A DNA stretch of 64,000 nucleotides from Lanius collurio (Eukaryota > Chordata > Aves > Passeriformes > Laniidae): assembly GCA_020086605.1 (NCBI GenBank), contig JACBWW010000051.1:1865810-1929809 (forward strand), in the 5' to 3' direction. The position numbers and the translations under genes are program-made. The notes beneath the pieces are model-generated. The model saw nothing but the letters and a program-made list of their open reading frames with translations, did no database searches and was not told the origin of the DNA. Positions 25,801 to 39,900 of the stretch are shown piece after piece. Position 1 is the first letter of the stretch, and each line of letters opens with the position of its first letter.

Positions 25801-28800
25801 TTCTATTTTAGTCAGGTTTGGGTTGAAAATCTCACCATATAATTGTGGTTTGAAACTTCTTCCATATGTTATGTTGAACAGATTTTTTTTTTTTTTTCAT
25901 CATTTTTTAGGCTGTCACAGCTCAAGACTGTTTGGTTTTCTACCTTTTCATCTTTGCAGTGTGTTTCCTTGGAACTTTTGCCAGGTGGACAGATATAAGT
26001 GAAATGAGAGATCCCTTTTCTATTTTTTAAGAACCTCCATGTTAATTAAATTCTTCAGCTTCATTGTATTGTAAAAACTACAAAGATTGTAATTGACAAC
26101 ATTACTACTACCACAGCATTTCTAATTGACAGTAGGTATGGCTGAAGACCAGGACAGGTATTAATTGCACAGTGGTTAATACTTGTGGCCATTTATGCTA
26201 GTTGTTTAAACATTTAAAACAAGACATGGACTGCATCAAAAAAATTCAGTTTTTGAAAACGATTGAAGAAGCTCTTGTTTTTCATTTCATCATGTATTAT
26301 GCAAATAATAGCCCATGGTGACATTTACCCTTCAGCAGAAAGGTTCACAGACACCACCTAATCCCTCTGATCAGCAGGTCATTCAAGATGCTGTCTCTAT
26401 CAGTATTGGTGGAATAATAAGTGGGTTAGAGAGAAATGGGATTAAGAATGAGATTTGTCAGATTTAATCCAGCACTCAGCGCCCTTTACCATGCAAGGAT
26501 TGAACTTTGGAATTTGTTTACCTTTAGATATTTTTTGTATTTTAGTTCTACTTAGCACTGAGCTATGCAGTTCAAGTTTTGCAGCTGAACAAGGCCCTAT
26601 TTGACCCAAGGAAGTTGTCTCAAGGAGTAGCCATTTGATAGATGGGAGAATCTGAATATCTATTAACTGTGCAGAGGGTTTCTGCATAACACAGCTGCCA
26701 TTTAGATGAGGTGTATGGAAAGTAGCATTTCTGTACTGAAGTTCTTTAATTGCATGGTGCAAGTCCATAAAGGGAATTGTTTTGGGTTTTTTAATAATAC
26801 ATTTTTTTTCTGTAATTATGGCCATCACTTGGGCAATTTATATTCTCATTTCTCTCCATAATTTCTGTAGATATATTCATATATTCAGAATAAATATTTC
26901 ATCAGAAATAGCCAATGCATTGTACAGGTATGTCTCTGTTGTGAAATGAATGAAACTTAGTTTAGAGATTCCCTGAGCTAACAGAAGCATGGGCCTGGCA
27001 ATCCTCACTGCAGGGTCCTTCTTGCACAGTAGAGCACCCCCAACCTTTACTCAGGTTCAGTTGCTGCTATGAGAATTCTCATGGTGTTTCAACTCAATGC
27101 ATTGTGTGAGAGAACAGGACATAAATAAGTTGTTGTTTAATTCTGGTCGCCTCAGGGACCTTTTCTGCTTCTCATTTCTGTGTACAGACTTTCCAAGCCC
27201 TGATTCATCCCTCCCCAAGATAAATGTATATTGTTATATTTCAGAGAGTCATCTTTACAGAATTTTCACTACTTTTGCATCCTACCTATTTAACATTTCC
27301 CTGTTTGTGCTGGGCGGCCTTACAGAAATTGCCTGCAGCTCTACCACTTTGTCTTAAGTGTTTGCCTCCTGCCTCTTCACTCCCTAATTTTACAGAGCAA
27401 GCAAAAGGAGAATTTAAAGATCACCCAAATTTTGAAAATAAGATCATCATTAACAGGTGTTTTATTTCTGGTGCATTGGAAAATTCCCCAGCAGGAAGAA
27501 AGTTTGTGTGTGTGGAAGTAGTGAATCCTCACTTATCTCAAAGTATGGAATAAGCTCTTCCAAATGCTAAATTCAATTGCTACTTAGTGTTGCCTGCTTC
27601 AATTAGGACTTGTGTTTTCCTTTTTTCTGATGTTAATGTATAATTGTATGTACATCTCAAAATGACACAAAAAATAGGACATTCTGTCTGTGACTCAGAA
27701 GTCCCTAGGTTTTCTTAGTAATCAAATGATGGGGCTTTTACACCAACATGAATAGAAAAGTCATCCCCTTACAGCACATTTTAGGAGAGCTACAATGGAG
27801 AAGTATGACTGTAATGACTAAAAAGATTCCATGAAACTATTTGTAAGATCAAGGTTGTGAATCACAGAGCACTATTTAAATTCAATCTTTGGGCTATTTT
27901 TGGTGCCCACTGTTTTTATTTTTCATCCTGTCATTGGATAATGGTGTAAGTATAATTGGCATGAGGAGCCAAAAACCATGGGGTGTTCTGTTGTTTCTCT
28001 TCACAGGCTGGAGGTGCATTTGCACAAATTCTAAGTCAACCATAGTTGCAAATAGTTTCCCATATGGGTTATGGCTGCAAGAAAGTAATTTTTTCAGAAT
28101 TAGATTTTATATCTGTTTAGTTTTGACCCTCAAGCTTTGGCTCCTGAGCAAGGGCCAGAGGGGCAGAGTATTTGTACTGCTTGTTCAAGCATCTGGAGTG
28201 TGCTTTTCCCTCCTCTGAAGGTGCAGCAAAAGGACTCTGCACTTTAATTTGCAAGTTGTCAGGCCATAGGTATAGTGCTGTGGTTAAAACCATAGGCTAT
28301 TCAGATACCAGCTGGGTGTAAACAAAGTTTCAGAATTACTTATAATGCATCTAGAAGACAATTTTTAATATTTGTGCTAAAACAGTATGTAACAAAGTAA
28401 TGTATATTAAATAGGTGTTGGATGAATGTATGTCAATTATATGTTATGTTACACATAAAAACATTGCAAATGTGTAAAAAATAGTGACCATAAAAATCTC
28501 TGGAAATTCTTTAGATCAATTCACCTGCCTATGTTTTTTGAACAAAGGAGGAGACTGCTGATAATGCAAAGCCTTGAAACATATACACAGTTTAGAGAGA
28601 CTTGGACATCTGAATTTAAAATAAAAACCACAAAACCTTAAAAAACCAAGTATCTTAAACTATCTTACCAGTACAGAAATGTTCTCAGGTAAAAAAAACT
28701 ATGGAGTTAAGTGGGCACTATAGGTAAAATCTCCAGCAGGCTTTCTGATTTAACAATCCAGATCCACAAATGTGATGCAAACACTGCAGTTCATCCAGGC

Positions 28801-28870
28801 CCAGGTGGCTCAGGGACTGCCAATGTCATACAGAAACTTCATAGGCCAAGAGGATGAAACTGGAACAGCT
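22830..28870. other. Gene-free AT-rich unique sequence
   Basis: Very AT-rich at about 23075-23165 (AAATATTTAATATTTATG-type words). A 15-base T-run lies at 25883-25897. The minus-strand frame of 128 codons at 26442-26828 has no hydrophobic core pattern or motif that I recognise, and no splice or promoter context. GC-richer patches at about 24780-24910 were not assignable to a repeat family. Confidence 0.5.
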
Positions 28871-28871
28871 A

Positions 28872-29082
28872 AAAAGAAGATATTCTTCTGTGTGAAGGGG
28901 GTGGGACTGTGGCACGTTTCCCAGAGAAACTGTGGCTGCCCCTGGGTCCCTGGAAGTGACCATCCAAAGCCAGGCTGGACAGGTTATCCTGGTCTAGTGG
29001 AAGATGTCCTGCCCATGGCAGAGGGATTGGGAAGAGATGGTCTTTAAAGTCCCAAACAACCCAAACTGCCCTATGATATCCA
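28872..29082 (+). mobile_element. CR1 LINE 3' fragment, plus strand
   Basis: The sequence follows the 3' untranslated/terminal part of avian CR1: a stretch like the CR1 word 'cccagagaagctgtggctgcccc', then CTGGAAGTG, CCAGGCTGGACAGG, CCTGGTCTAGTGGAAG, GCCCATGGCAGAGGG, GATGGTCTTTAAAGTCCC and CAACCCAAACTGCCCTATGA. It is 5'-truncated and diverged, with a small deletion relative to the usual order before the 'cctggtctag' word, so it is an inactive old copy. Confidence 0.9.
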
Positions 29083-31504
29083 TTAATTAGTGAGAATGGC
29101 TTAGCAACAATAATCAGACTCTGATTTTGCTTGGTCTAAGGCTACAAAACTCTCCCCAGGAAAAGTGAAGGAATCTGAGGGTTCCCTGTGCTTGGGGTCT
29201 GAACTTCCCTCAACCACAGCACAGAGAAAAAGCCCATGTACATTACCCCTTATTAACAGGAAGGACAAAATAAATGAACTTTTGTGTATGAACTTTTGTG
29301 TATGAACTTTTAGAGCTTTACTATCACTGTACATATTCTACTCTTCAAGCATCACAGTATATGACAAATTTGGGAATCTGCAGTGAGTAGTATTATTTTT
29401 GAGTATCTGCATGGCAGATGTTTTTCCTGTCAATATTCATATTACTTTTCAACTGTAAGACAAATATGAATAATGGTATCAGCAGTTTCAACTTATAAGT
29501 AATTTTTATGTCTTCTGTATGAGTATTTATTTCAGTTAAAATATAAGTTTTTATTTTAAATTTGTTCTCCAAATAATGGACTCCTAGGTAATAAACTGTC
29601 ATAAAAGACAATGTACATTTTACCTTGTGTCTGTTGTTCACCTTTTATAGTGGTGTATGCATTATCTGTCAAGTTAAACAAAGTCTTCAAAGCAGAAATG
29701 TACAGTTTAATAGAATTCAAAAAAACAATGATTGTGCCTTGTCAGTACTCCAGACTTCATTTGTGGATAGTATTTCTGTTTCATTTCCTGTTAAATTCCA
29801 GTTTTAGTTAATTTTCTTTGCACATGTGTTGTGTAGTGGTACCAAACCTGATGTTAAAAATCCATCAGAATAAGCTCCATCTCACAGCCCCTCTTGAAAG
29901 GCAGGATGTCTTATTTATCATCCATTCCTGCTGCTCCCTGGGGAGACTTCTTGTAAGCACTAATCTCTTCCATGACTGATGGCACAATGAGAGAGCTGGA
30001 GGTTAAGGGGTGGGAACAGGACAGAGCCAGGAAATTATCTCTTTATTCTCGATATTTGCAGATGGAGGTGTGTTTCTGTTGTTTCTCCATTGGCACACAG
30101 AGTGTTTGCTGCAGCACATCCTACACCTACACACTGAACTGGGTTATGTATCACAGATGTGCTCCATGGCTGTTGTCACTTGCACTTTATGTACATGGCC
30201 ATTCAGTGACAAGGCTGTGCTGCTGCTCTTCCTCCTCTTCTGTTTCCCTAATTGCATTATCTAAATTTTGAGGGTTTAAATCAGCAATATATTACTGAAA
30301 AGACTGTAAGAACAAAGTGTGTTAAATGAGGTCCCTCTGCTACTTGGGAAACCCATGCTGAGCACCAAAGAAATTGAGCTTCTTGAATGAATAAATGATA
30401 AATGAATGTCTAGAACATGCCTTTTTAACTTTCAGTTTTATAGGCTTCATATAGTCTCTAATCTCCATGAAATTTAGAGAATGTAATCCAACAGATAAAT
30501 TGTCCTGGATGCTAGTAAGCTTATGTGAAAATTTTGAATTAAAACCCTTGTGTTTCTCATGTTAAACCAATTCTTAAAATTAAGATTACAAAGCTGCTTT
30601 GTAATTTGCCTAATGTCCCAATTCACATTTCTTTTTCTTGCAGTCAATTTGAGCAGTTTCTATTATCTTCCAGTTTCAAATGAATCAATCAGCATCTGAC
30701 ACAGCCTTGTGGGTCCTCAGCCATGTTCGCCCAAGGCAATGGAACTGAAATCAAAAGCTACCTCTATGAGTAGGGGGTAATAACTCAACATAGCAAAATA
30801 ATGTTCTACTCTGTTGAATACAATAAAATACACCATGAATAAATTAGACTAGCTCTATTTTCTGCTGGTTGTGAATTGGGATTTTTAAGCTTATGCAAGG
30901 ATTTAATCTATCTAGTCCTTTAGGATCTAATTTTTGAAGATGCCTTTCATTCTGGTCTAAAGGGATGTTTGTCCCTTTCAGTTTTATAGCCTGAAGTTTA
31001 TACTCTTAATTGAAATTTAATAGATTCCCTCAGGTTATGATAACTCCTTATTACTGTTTCTGTGCACTAGCTTTGTTCAATTCTGAGGCCAAAAACAAAA
31101 TAAAAATAATCTTTCATTCTATTTCCCCCATTTGGAGGTGAACATTGTATGCCACCTAAGAACATTTCAGAAAATGCTAATGGTTTTTCAAGTGTATTGT
31201 GTTCATAATGCATTTTGTATTCATTTACATTCAAAATAATCAGTGACAACAATCTCTGACCATTGTATCTTGCTTGGTACCTGATTTGCTCTTGATTAAA
31301 ACAAGTGCTGAAAGAATTACTGCTTTGACCTAATTAAATGGAGGAAGGCAAAGAGGCTCTTCAGTGTTAGGATTTTGGGGAATTAATCTGCCCAAGTTTT
31401 TGAAGCTGTCAAAAAAAGCTATAATGTTGAGAGCTTACATAGTTGACTGAAGTACAGGTTAACTTTCTAGAATAAAAATGGCAGGACCTTACTGAACAGG
31501 GGAA
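29083..31504. other. Gene-free unique sequence between two CR1 fragments
   Basis: It contains a small 14-bp tandem repeat (ATGAACTTTTGTGT, about 2.6 copies, 29274-29310). Otherwise it is AT-rich unique DNA with no assignable gene. Confidence 0.5.
29274..29310. repeat. 14-bp tandem repeat, about 2.6 copies
   Basis: ATGAACTTTTGTGT is repeated at 29274, 29288 and partly at 29302, without mismatches. Confidence 0.9.
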
Positions 31505-31690
31505 GCAGAATGATACAGTAATAGAATGATTTGAGTTGAAAAGGATCTTAAAGATAATCTAACTCCAACATTCCTGCCATGGGTAGGGATGCCATTTACT
31601 AGATCAGGTTGCTCAGGGCCTCATCCAAGCTAGTCTTGAACACTTCTAGGGATAGGAAAGGCACAGTTTCTCTGAATTAGGGATTTAGAT
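31505..31690 (-). mobile_element. CR1 LINE 3' fragment, minus strand
   Basis: On the plus strand it reads as the reverse complement of a CR1 3' end: AATAGAATGATTTGAGTTG, AAAGGATCTTAAAGATAATC, CATTCCTGCCATGGGTAGGG, ACTAGATCAGGTTGCTCAGG, CTCATCCAAGCTAGTCTTG and AACACTTCTAGGGATAGG. The order matches the family from its 3' tail inward. It is 5'-truncated and ends where an LTR-like block begins. Confidence 0.93.
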
Positions 31691-31701
31691 GCTGGGGATT
31701 A

Positions 31702-32042
31702 TGTTCGGTGCAGGTGGCTCTGGGAGAAGCTGCAGTGGGAGCTGCAGATTTAGCTCTGGGTGGCAAAAGCCCCAGACAAGAGGCTGTGACCTGCTGACCC
31801 TTTGCACAACAAAGGGTTCAGGGCCCTGTGTCCTGTCCAGGTGAGGGACACCTGGAGACACGGTAGGATACAAGGACCTGCAGACTATGCCATGCTTAGA
31901 CTGGGAGGGCATAAACAGGAGTTCCTTTGTTCTGGGTCCCTCCTCAGAGGCACCAGCTGGAGCTGTTATTTTGTGTTTGCACCATGATTAAATTACTTTA
32001 AGGATCTGAGACTCTGCTATGGGAAACCTGGGGCTGAGCCCA
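31702..32042 (+). mobile_element. Short LTR-like element, plus strand
   Basis: A GC-richer block that can be delimited by TG (31702, TGTTCGGTGCAGG) and CA (32042, GAGCCCA), about 341 bp. It carries a polyadenylation-type signal ATTAAA at 31987-31992 shortly before the end, as in an R/U5 arrangement. The words GGTGGCAAAAGCCCC and GTGACCTGCTGACCC resemble ERVK-type LTRs of songbirds from general memory. No target-site duplication, primer binding site or retroviral frame was found beside it. GC-rich sequence continues to about 32290 and may belong to the same insertion. Confidence 0.4.
31987..31992 (+). promoter_or_regulatory. ATTAAA polyadenylation-type signal in LTR-like block
   Basis: ATTAAA occurs 50 bases before the proposed 3' end of the LTR-like block, a typical distance for R/U5. 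Confidence 0.35.
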
Positions 32043-32811
32043 TGAGGAAATGTGGTGTGACTGTGTGTGGGGTGTGCAGGGAGTCCAGCAGGGCATCCAT
32101 GGCCTCACTGGGGCTGCCCCTGCAAAGGGCCCTCAGGCCCAGCTCAGGAGCTGTGGATGTGATGGCAACAGTGGCTCCTGGATGGTCAGATAGGAAACTC
32201 CATAGCATCAAAGGTAGCAGACCTTGCATAGCTCATCAAATCGGTCCTGGGGTGTTGGAGGGAGCAGGGGAACCAAGGACCCTGCATTAAAGTGCAGCAA
32301 TGTGCACTGGCTCACAGACAGCAGAGCCAGTCTGAATTCTGTTAAACACAGCCCTTAGGTATAAAAATGTTTTCTGTCAGGGTGCCATAGGCAGAAACAG
32401 GCCAGTTTACCAACTTCCTTGGTAAATGCCCAGATCAAGGGTACCAAAAAAGGAAATGCTTATGGTGAGATTGTGGGTATGTTTCTATCCTCTTCAAGAA
32501 CTTAGATTTGTAAATTCTTACTAGCATTTGAACCACAGTCTTGTTCATACCTATGGGAGTACCTATGGCATAGTTAAAATAGCAATGTTTTGTTTACAAG
32601 GCCATTACCAATACTAGTTGTGGGAGTAGTGGAAAACCTGAATTAATTTAGGTCTAAACAAGGTGTATAAAGAATGAAAAGTCTGATAATGCATATGAAA
32701 AGTTTTTAAGTTCATCTCAACTTAAAAAAAAACCCTAAGTGTCACACCAGGATGCAAGTGTTCCTTGGTGTCTAGATAAATATATCTTGTGTTTAATATT
32801 ATCTCTTTATA

Positions 32812-32825
32812 AGCACTATAGTGCT
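32812..32825. repeat. 14-bp perfect palindrome
   Basis: AGCACTATAGTGCT is self-complementary over its full length. A palindrome of this length is only mildly unusual in 64 kb. Confidence 0.8.
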
Positions 32826-35800
32826 AAGAAATTGGTGGTAAGAGCACATACTATGCTTACCACATAATGATTTAACAAGGCTTTCCTTTTACTTGACAGA
32901 CAAGAAAAGCTGGTGGCTTATACCTGAGGGAACCAATGTTTTCTTCATTTCAAACATTTAATTCAAGACTTAAAGAGTAATACTGGAAGATAGGCATGCT
33001 TACTTGACTTTCTTGTAGACTGGCTGTATCTTTTTGTGAATAAACTGAAAAGAAATCTTTGAATTTAATTTGCATTTTAAATTCAGAAATACTTCAAAGC
33101 AGTCCAGAGTAATGGGATTCATTTGACAATATTAAATGAATTAATTTGTTATTTTCCTGAATATTTGAAAATGTGAGGTCTATAACTGTTCTGTGGGAAA
33201 ACCCCTGCAGTACAGTAATGGCAGCAATGAGGTTTCTAAGTGCTGTGTTTCATTGCTTTTGAGTCTGTGCTGGAAAGAGTAAAGCACCATCTGGGCCAGA
33301 AATGGCAGCTATAAGACATCCTAGTTAGAGTCTTTGTGGATCAGTTCTGGTGTTTCTGTGATCAGATAAGTTTGGTTTGAGTTTTTTTCCTCTTACTTGT
33401 GCTCTTCTGGCTGGTGAAGAGCCTTGTCCTGTGTGAGCTGGCAGCTGCCCTGCTGGGCTGGGAAGCTTAGTCAGGCTCTCAAGCTCATCTCAGCCCACAG
33501 GTTTCACCTTTGCCCAGGTCTCCTCCCCATCCCACCAGGGAAGAAGTGAGAGTGGCTGCATGCACTCCTGTTAAACCATGGCAACTTCTGAAATTCATGT
33601 CAGAGGCAAATGGAAATGTTCTATCCTTATTGATCAAGTTCTTCAGAGATTAACTATGTCAATTAATGCCTTTTCCTTAATGTTTAGGGGCTGTATGTTG
33701 TCCAGGTCTAATTACAACTTTGTACATGGTTACAATAGTTAAATATTTTCTGTAAGAAACAGGGTGTGTGTGAAGGAAGTTGTCAGCAAGAGGTGTGTTA
33801 GAAGTGCTATCAAACTGCACAGAGAGTATGGCCAGGATGCTGCTTCTTGTAATAAATCAGTAATTGTCCAATGGCCATAATAGATTAAGGTCACTTAATA
33901 GTGGGTAAATATTTAACAGACTGCTTTAGCTATTTGGTGCACTCACCAAGAAAATCAATCTTATGAATTGGGGGGAGCTTCAGCTGACATTCTTGGTTGT
34001 ACATTTACTAAGAAGATGAATTTGAGTCCTATCAATTCTTTTTTCAGTCTACCAGGATTTTGATTTATAATTTTAATTAAGTGTTTTATAATATGCAAAA
34101 GTATATACATATTAAAATTTCATCACAGGGTGTTAGTGAGCAAGGCTTATATTTTTACAATAAACTGAAATCAGATGCTAATTGATAAAAGTGTACCAGA
34201 CAGCATCACTGCAGTGGAATGCAAAATTGAGAAATGGCCAAACTGTCAATGGTTCACCAACCACTGCAATTCCTGCCCCCTTCTTTGGAGCACAGCTGGA
34301 ATCTGCTCTGCACTCTGTTGTGTTTGAGAGAGTGTGGTGAGACAGGGTCTCTCCCTGTGCACGCTGCTGGGGCCCTGCCCTGTGCCAGCAAAGAACAAAG
34401 ATGCTGGGGAAGCACAGCACTAAAATCACTGGGAACACATTTGTGGAAGCAGTGCTGTAGTACTTGGCAGAGCATGGGCTACATGATCCTACCTACTTAC
34501 CTGACCTACTGTGGCAGCTGTAGACATGACAAAAAAAGAAATGTGGTAGAAGGAATTGCTGAAAAGTTCAGCACAAATGTTTTATTTCTGCCAAAGCTAT
34601 AAATAGTCAAAATCATATTGAAAACCAGTGGCCATCAGAAGCTCCATCAACTCCTTTTTCAGCTGAGTGGTGGATCACACAGCAGCTTGGTCGCATTTAG
34701 CCCTGTTATCTTGTTGTTCTTCATCTTTTGGCTTGTTTCTTTCCAAAATTAAAAATGTATAAGATCTGTGTATACATTGAGCTACAAGGTAGTTGGCAAA
34801 TAAAAACCTGATAATTAGACTCCAGAACAGGAAAAGTGCCTTCTGAGAATCAGAAAGTACTCTGCTGTAGCAAAACTTTTTGCTCCTATGTTGATGGTGC
34901 CACAGGGAAGGGAAATGCTGCCTGCATTTGACTTTTTAGAGAATATTTGCTTATACTTTTTCCCTAAGTACATGAACTCAGCCCCTGCCAGCCAGCCTTT
35001 TCCCTTTATTCCTCTGAGATAAACAGGAGGAGATGTGCAGATGATGGTGGAATAGGGGAACAAATAGTCTATCTGTTGAGCAAAACAATTTAGATTTTAA
35101 ACTGTTATGAAAATTGAAAATTTGAATTTTTAAAATTTAAAGAAAAAACATTTATATCAAATCTGGAAGTGTTTTTATTTTCCTTTTAAAACTTTTGTAT
35201 AAGTTACATATATAAAAGAGGATGAAAGGAGATTTTAATGCCAAATAAAATCTTTTTTCTGAACTAGAATGAAATTCTTTTCACTTTAGAGGACTGAGAA
35301 AATTTATTTTGCTGTATTTGCTTTGTGTAAGCCTCCAAAATACCCTCCTTAGATTTCATTGTCTCTAAGTGTGTTGGAAGCTATTCATTTCATATGAGAG
35401 GTAATTCCAGGTCCCATGCAACTGCTTCAGTGGAAATAAATAGATCCCAATTTTAGAATGCATATTTTGTCAAATGATTACATCACTGAGTGGTGTTACT
35501 ATTGCACTGGCAGGTTGCTGCCTGGCATGTTATACTGCCTTGGATAATGCATCTCCTCAAAGTCAGCTGGGACACAATTTAGGGGAATGCACCAATGAAT
35601 GTGGGGCATAATTTTGACTTTGGAAGCCCTGCCTATAAATGTGTCCCTTTGTGATTGATACTTGCCTTCAGAAATGTTGTAGTGTCCTAGACTGACATAA
35701 TTTTTTGTTTGCTGTTGTTTTGTATTATTATTTTTAGAAAATATTTCAGAAATAAATAAATGAAAAAACATTGAGTTCTGTTTTGAAATATTTAGTTCCT

Positions 35801-36943
35801 CAGCTGAGGGGTAACAGCAACATCACAGACAGAGTAAGCCACTGTGGCTGAGGACAGCAGATACCTACTGTTTCTACAGCCTATTCATATGGAGTGAGAG
35901 TTTAACAAGCCAAGGCTGTTAAAAATGTACTCAGATGGAGCAGAGGATGTATAGTGGGACTATCCTTTACTAAAATGCTTGATCCTCCTGAATAGCAAGG
36001 ATATTAACTTAACTAATGATCCTTTAAATGGGTATGTAAAATATAATTTAAGCTACTTGCAACATGCAAAAGAGAGGCATCATTTGTTACTGCCAAACTC
36101 ACTGGCATGTGGAAATCAGAAAATCATTAGCCTTGATAGAAATAGTTTAATACAGCAGGGAAGAGAACACATTATTTAGGGCAGTTAAATGACAATTGAT
36201 GCAATTGCTGGCAAAATGCAGAAAAATGAGTGTGATTTAGCAAATGATAGATACTGCACTCAGAACTTATGCATGCATGCAAAAAATTAAAATCTTTCCT
36301 CATTATACTACATATTTTACCTAGGAGATAAACTTTTCTAAAATGCAGCATTTACCCACCCTGATTTTTCCAACTTTTTTTCTCGAAAAGCCTCATTCTT
36401 TCTTTGTCCATTGCATGCTATACATCCACATAGGGAGTAATGTACAGTTCCATCTCTCAGTCCATAACCACAGAAACACATTAAGAAGGAAGATTTTCAA
36501 ATTTGCCAGTAGCAGACTCGAGTCTGCTCCAGGTGACATCAGCTGGCTCTGGTACGGGGCTCACCAGTGAACAAACCAGCTCTCATTCTTACACATGTGA
36601 AAATTATTTTAGGAATCTCTGGAAGAGATTTTACAGTGAACATAAATGTAATTTCAACTTTCTTACATGCCTCTTTTTGCAGTGATGATAGTGTAAAGTG
36701 ACATTAGGATAACTGGGGAGCAACTGGAGTCTGCTCCTGAGAGCAAAGCTGTGTGTACTGCTCAGGGCAAGCTGAAGCAACAAACACCTTGTTCAGTACT
36801 GGGGGAATGTAGCTGCATAGAAATGGAGGTTAGAAAGGGAGAAATTTCATCAGTATACACTCATCCCCTTCTCCACCCCTCTCTATTTATCTTTCTAGAA
36901 ATACAAAGAAAAAAACATCCCCCTCAAGAAAGAAAGAAACTCA

Positions 36944-36968
36944 GACACCACACAGACACACACACAGA
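36944..36968. repeat. CA-rich microsatellite
   Basis: Imperfect (CA)n interrupted by G and C, following an A/G-rich stretch (AAGAAAGAAAGAAAC). Confidence 0.7.
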
Positions 36969-39900
36969 GCTATACATTTCTTAGCAGAACTGGCTGTGTA
37001 CTTGTCAAATATACTTTTCTGTGTCACTGAATTTCCTCGCAAAGGCAGGTTGTTATGTCAGGTTTGGTGCTGTGCCTGTCTGCTTTGGAGCCTGTAATGG
37101 ACATGGCTGTGTGGCTTTAGGGACATCCACCTGAACTTGCAAGAGCTTTCCCTACACTCTTGGTTTGGAGTGGCATTCCTGCATCACCCTGACACAAGAG
37201 ACTGACCCCTGGCCTGTTGCTTTCAATCTCTGCTTTTATCTTTAATTATGTAGTGAAAAATTTTCTTCCAAAGAGAAAAAAAATGTTTTAAAGGTGAGTA
37301 CTTGCCTGGCTGTCTATAGAGATTTGTGTATTGTATGTCAGCTCTGATAGTGGATGAAATTGAAAGTAGATTTTTGACTGGCAGGTTTGCACATCTGAAG
37401 TCACTCTTACATGTAATATACTATTTTATTGCACTAATACGGATGGTGACATCAAGTTGACACCAGGTTTGCTCTTGCTGGGGTTCTGTTTTAGTGAAGA
37501 CTGTTTATAAAGTGGAAGGTGGTTTACATCAATGCATCAAAATATTATTTGTGATTAAAAGTATCTTTCTGTCCGTGAAATAACTTGAAGTAATGCTGTT
37601 GAATATAGGGAAAAGTAAATAAAGGCAATTAACAATCTTTAATCAGTGCCATTTTTTTCCGGTCAGCTATACAAAAAATTTTCTGAGGTTTTTTTTTGTG
37701 TTTGTTTTGTTTCTGTTTAGTCTCTTTTCCTACCTCTTTTTGCATGTGTTTGTGATCTTAGAAATCCTCAGAGAAAATAATTTGAAGTTTCTTTTGAGCT
37801 ACTGTGAGAGTTTGTAAGTGAGATTGGTTTTTGCACTACACCCTCTGGACTCTCTCCTTCTCTCCCACTTAATTTTTTTAAAGTATGATGAATAAATATC
37901 TTTTTCAATTGTGAGGGTTTTGAAAGCAAGACACTGTGAAAAATCTGATTTTAAAGATTTTGCCGGAAATCAAGGAACAGAAAAATCAATACAAATAATG
38001 GGTAAAAGCATAGTGCTGTTTCCTTGATATTTTGAGGCATTTAAGTAACTATTGTAAATCCAAATCAAGTACACGTAAAGGATCCAATGATCTTCACATC
38101 TGCAGAAGAATATATGGCTCATTCTAGCTATGCAATCTACTTAATGGATTGAATCAGAAAAGACTGAAAAAGGTTCTTGAGCTATACATATTTAACCTGT
38201 ACATTCTTGCCACTACAATGGGCTGCAGTTAACAGGGTGTGCCAGTAAGGTTCTTGTTTCTTTGTCTGCAGTTTTGGGGGTGTAACAGAGGTGCATATCA
38301 TTGTGTTTAGACATCTGACTGCTCATCACAATTTGGAAGCTCTGGGTAAGAGCCAATAAATCAGGTAGCTCATACTAAAGATATTTTTCTAAACATGTAA
38401 GTAGTTTAGAGCTCAAACATTACCTGCCAGAACTTTCTGCAGCCACTGTGGTTTGGGATTGACAATATTCAGGAAATTTGTCACTTTATGGTCTAAATTT
38501 TCTGTCTGTCTAATTTTTTGGCAAATGGTATGCTGAAAAAAAAAAAGCAATGCTCTGGTTCAAAATGTGCTAATCAAGTGCTTGATCTGAGCAACTAAAG
38601 CAATATGAAACCAAACACATTTGTTCTCAGGCACAGTAGAAGTAAAGAAGATAGACAAAGATTTCAGAACTTTTCTTAACAGTCAAATTACAGATGTAGA
38701 AATACATTTTCATTGCCTCAGTACATAGTGTCATTTACTTTTCAAGTCCAGCTTAAAAAGGGCTGAAGTATAAGGTGTTATGTACATGTATATTCATCTA
38801 CAGAGACAAGGCTGTGCTGCTGAATTTGTCAGGATGTTGCCTGCAGCTTTCATGTAAATTGGATCAGACTAAAATAAAGTCAGAGTGATTGTTCCAGAGT
38901 GTAAATCTGCAAGATAGAGCAGTATTCAGGGATCACAATCCTCATGTTTTAATCTCTCTTCTGCTGTAAATGCTGAGGTTGATCATGGTGTTTTCAATGT
39001 AAGCACCTGCACAACTTCTGCTTCTTCCACTTTTTAGCCCTCCCAAGTAATTTTGAATTTGTTCTCGCAAACCTCCTGAAAATAAATGCCAGCCAGGACA
39101 AGCCTGTGTGCCAGAGTGGTGGGGAGACAGCATTTAAACCTTGTTCATCAGCAGTCATTGAAACATACCCCATCTGGGTGGTTCTTTCTTGGATAATAAT
39201 GATCAGGTGGTGTAGAGTGAAAAGGATGGATAAGGGCAAAAAAAGAGATGGGAAGACAATTGCAAGAATTTGTATGATCCTACAGTTCATGCTTATGCTT
39301 ATTGTTTTTTTGTTGTCTTCTGTTCCTTGAAGGCTTTTTGTACCTCAGAAGGATTTTGACCTAGAGTTTGAAAAAATCTGTCAAATGCTTTTGTCAGTAT
39401 TACTCCTTTCTTTTCATAACAGTGCTTTTATCAAAATATCCCTGCTGGAAGCTTGGAGTCTATTAATGCCTATTGTTGTGCAGAAATGACATTGACATTT
39501 GAGTTTTTTTCTTTAAAATGGAATAGAGTGAAAATCGTTTAGAAGTCAGAACCACTATAAACATTACAATTAAAACAATATTTACATTGAGATTGGTTTT
39601 GTTTGTCAGATTCTAGTACTGTCTCCCTTATTTGAAGAAATTTACTTTTCAAGCTGTACAACTGGAAAGTGTTAGAAAGTGACTGTAGTGCTAGAGAAAT
39701 CTGCAAAGTTTATTTTAAATTGTTGCTTAATGGAGAACAATATGTACTGTAGGTTAATTTTTATCTTCTCTTGTACTTTACTACAAAATGTGTCATATGT
39801 TGTTCCCATAAGTTCATGGTTAAGTCATATGCAAAGTCAAGTAGAACTTTTGAGTGTTTTTGTAGCAGCAGATAACAGCATCACCAGGTGATTCAGGCTA

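Noticed and set aside
26442..26828. 128-codon minus-strand open frame
   Set aside because: It has no motif, no homologue that I recognise and no promoter or splice context. Its length is within what long AT-rich DNA can give by chance.
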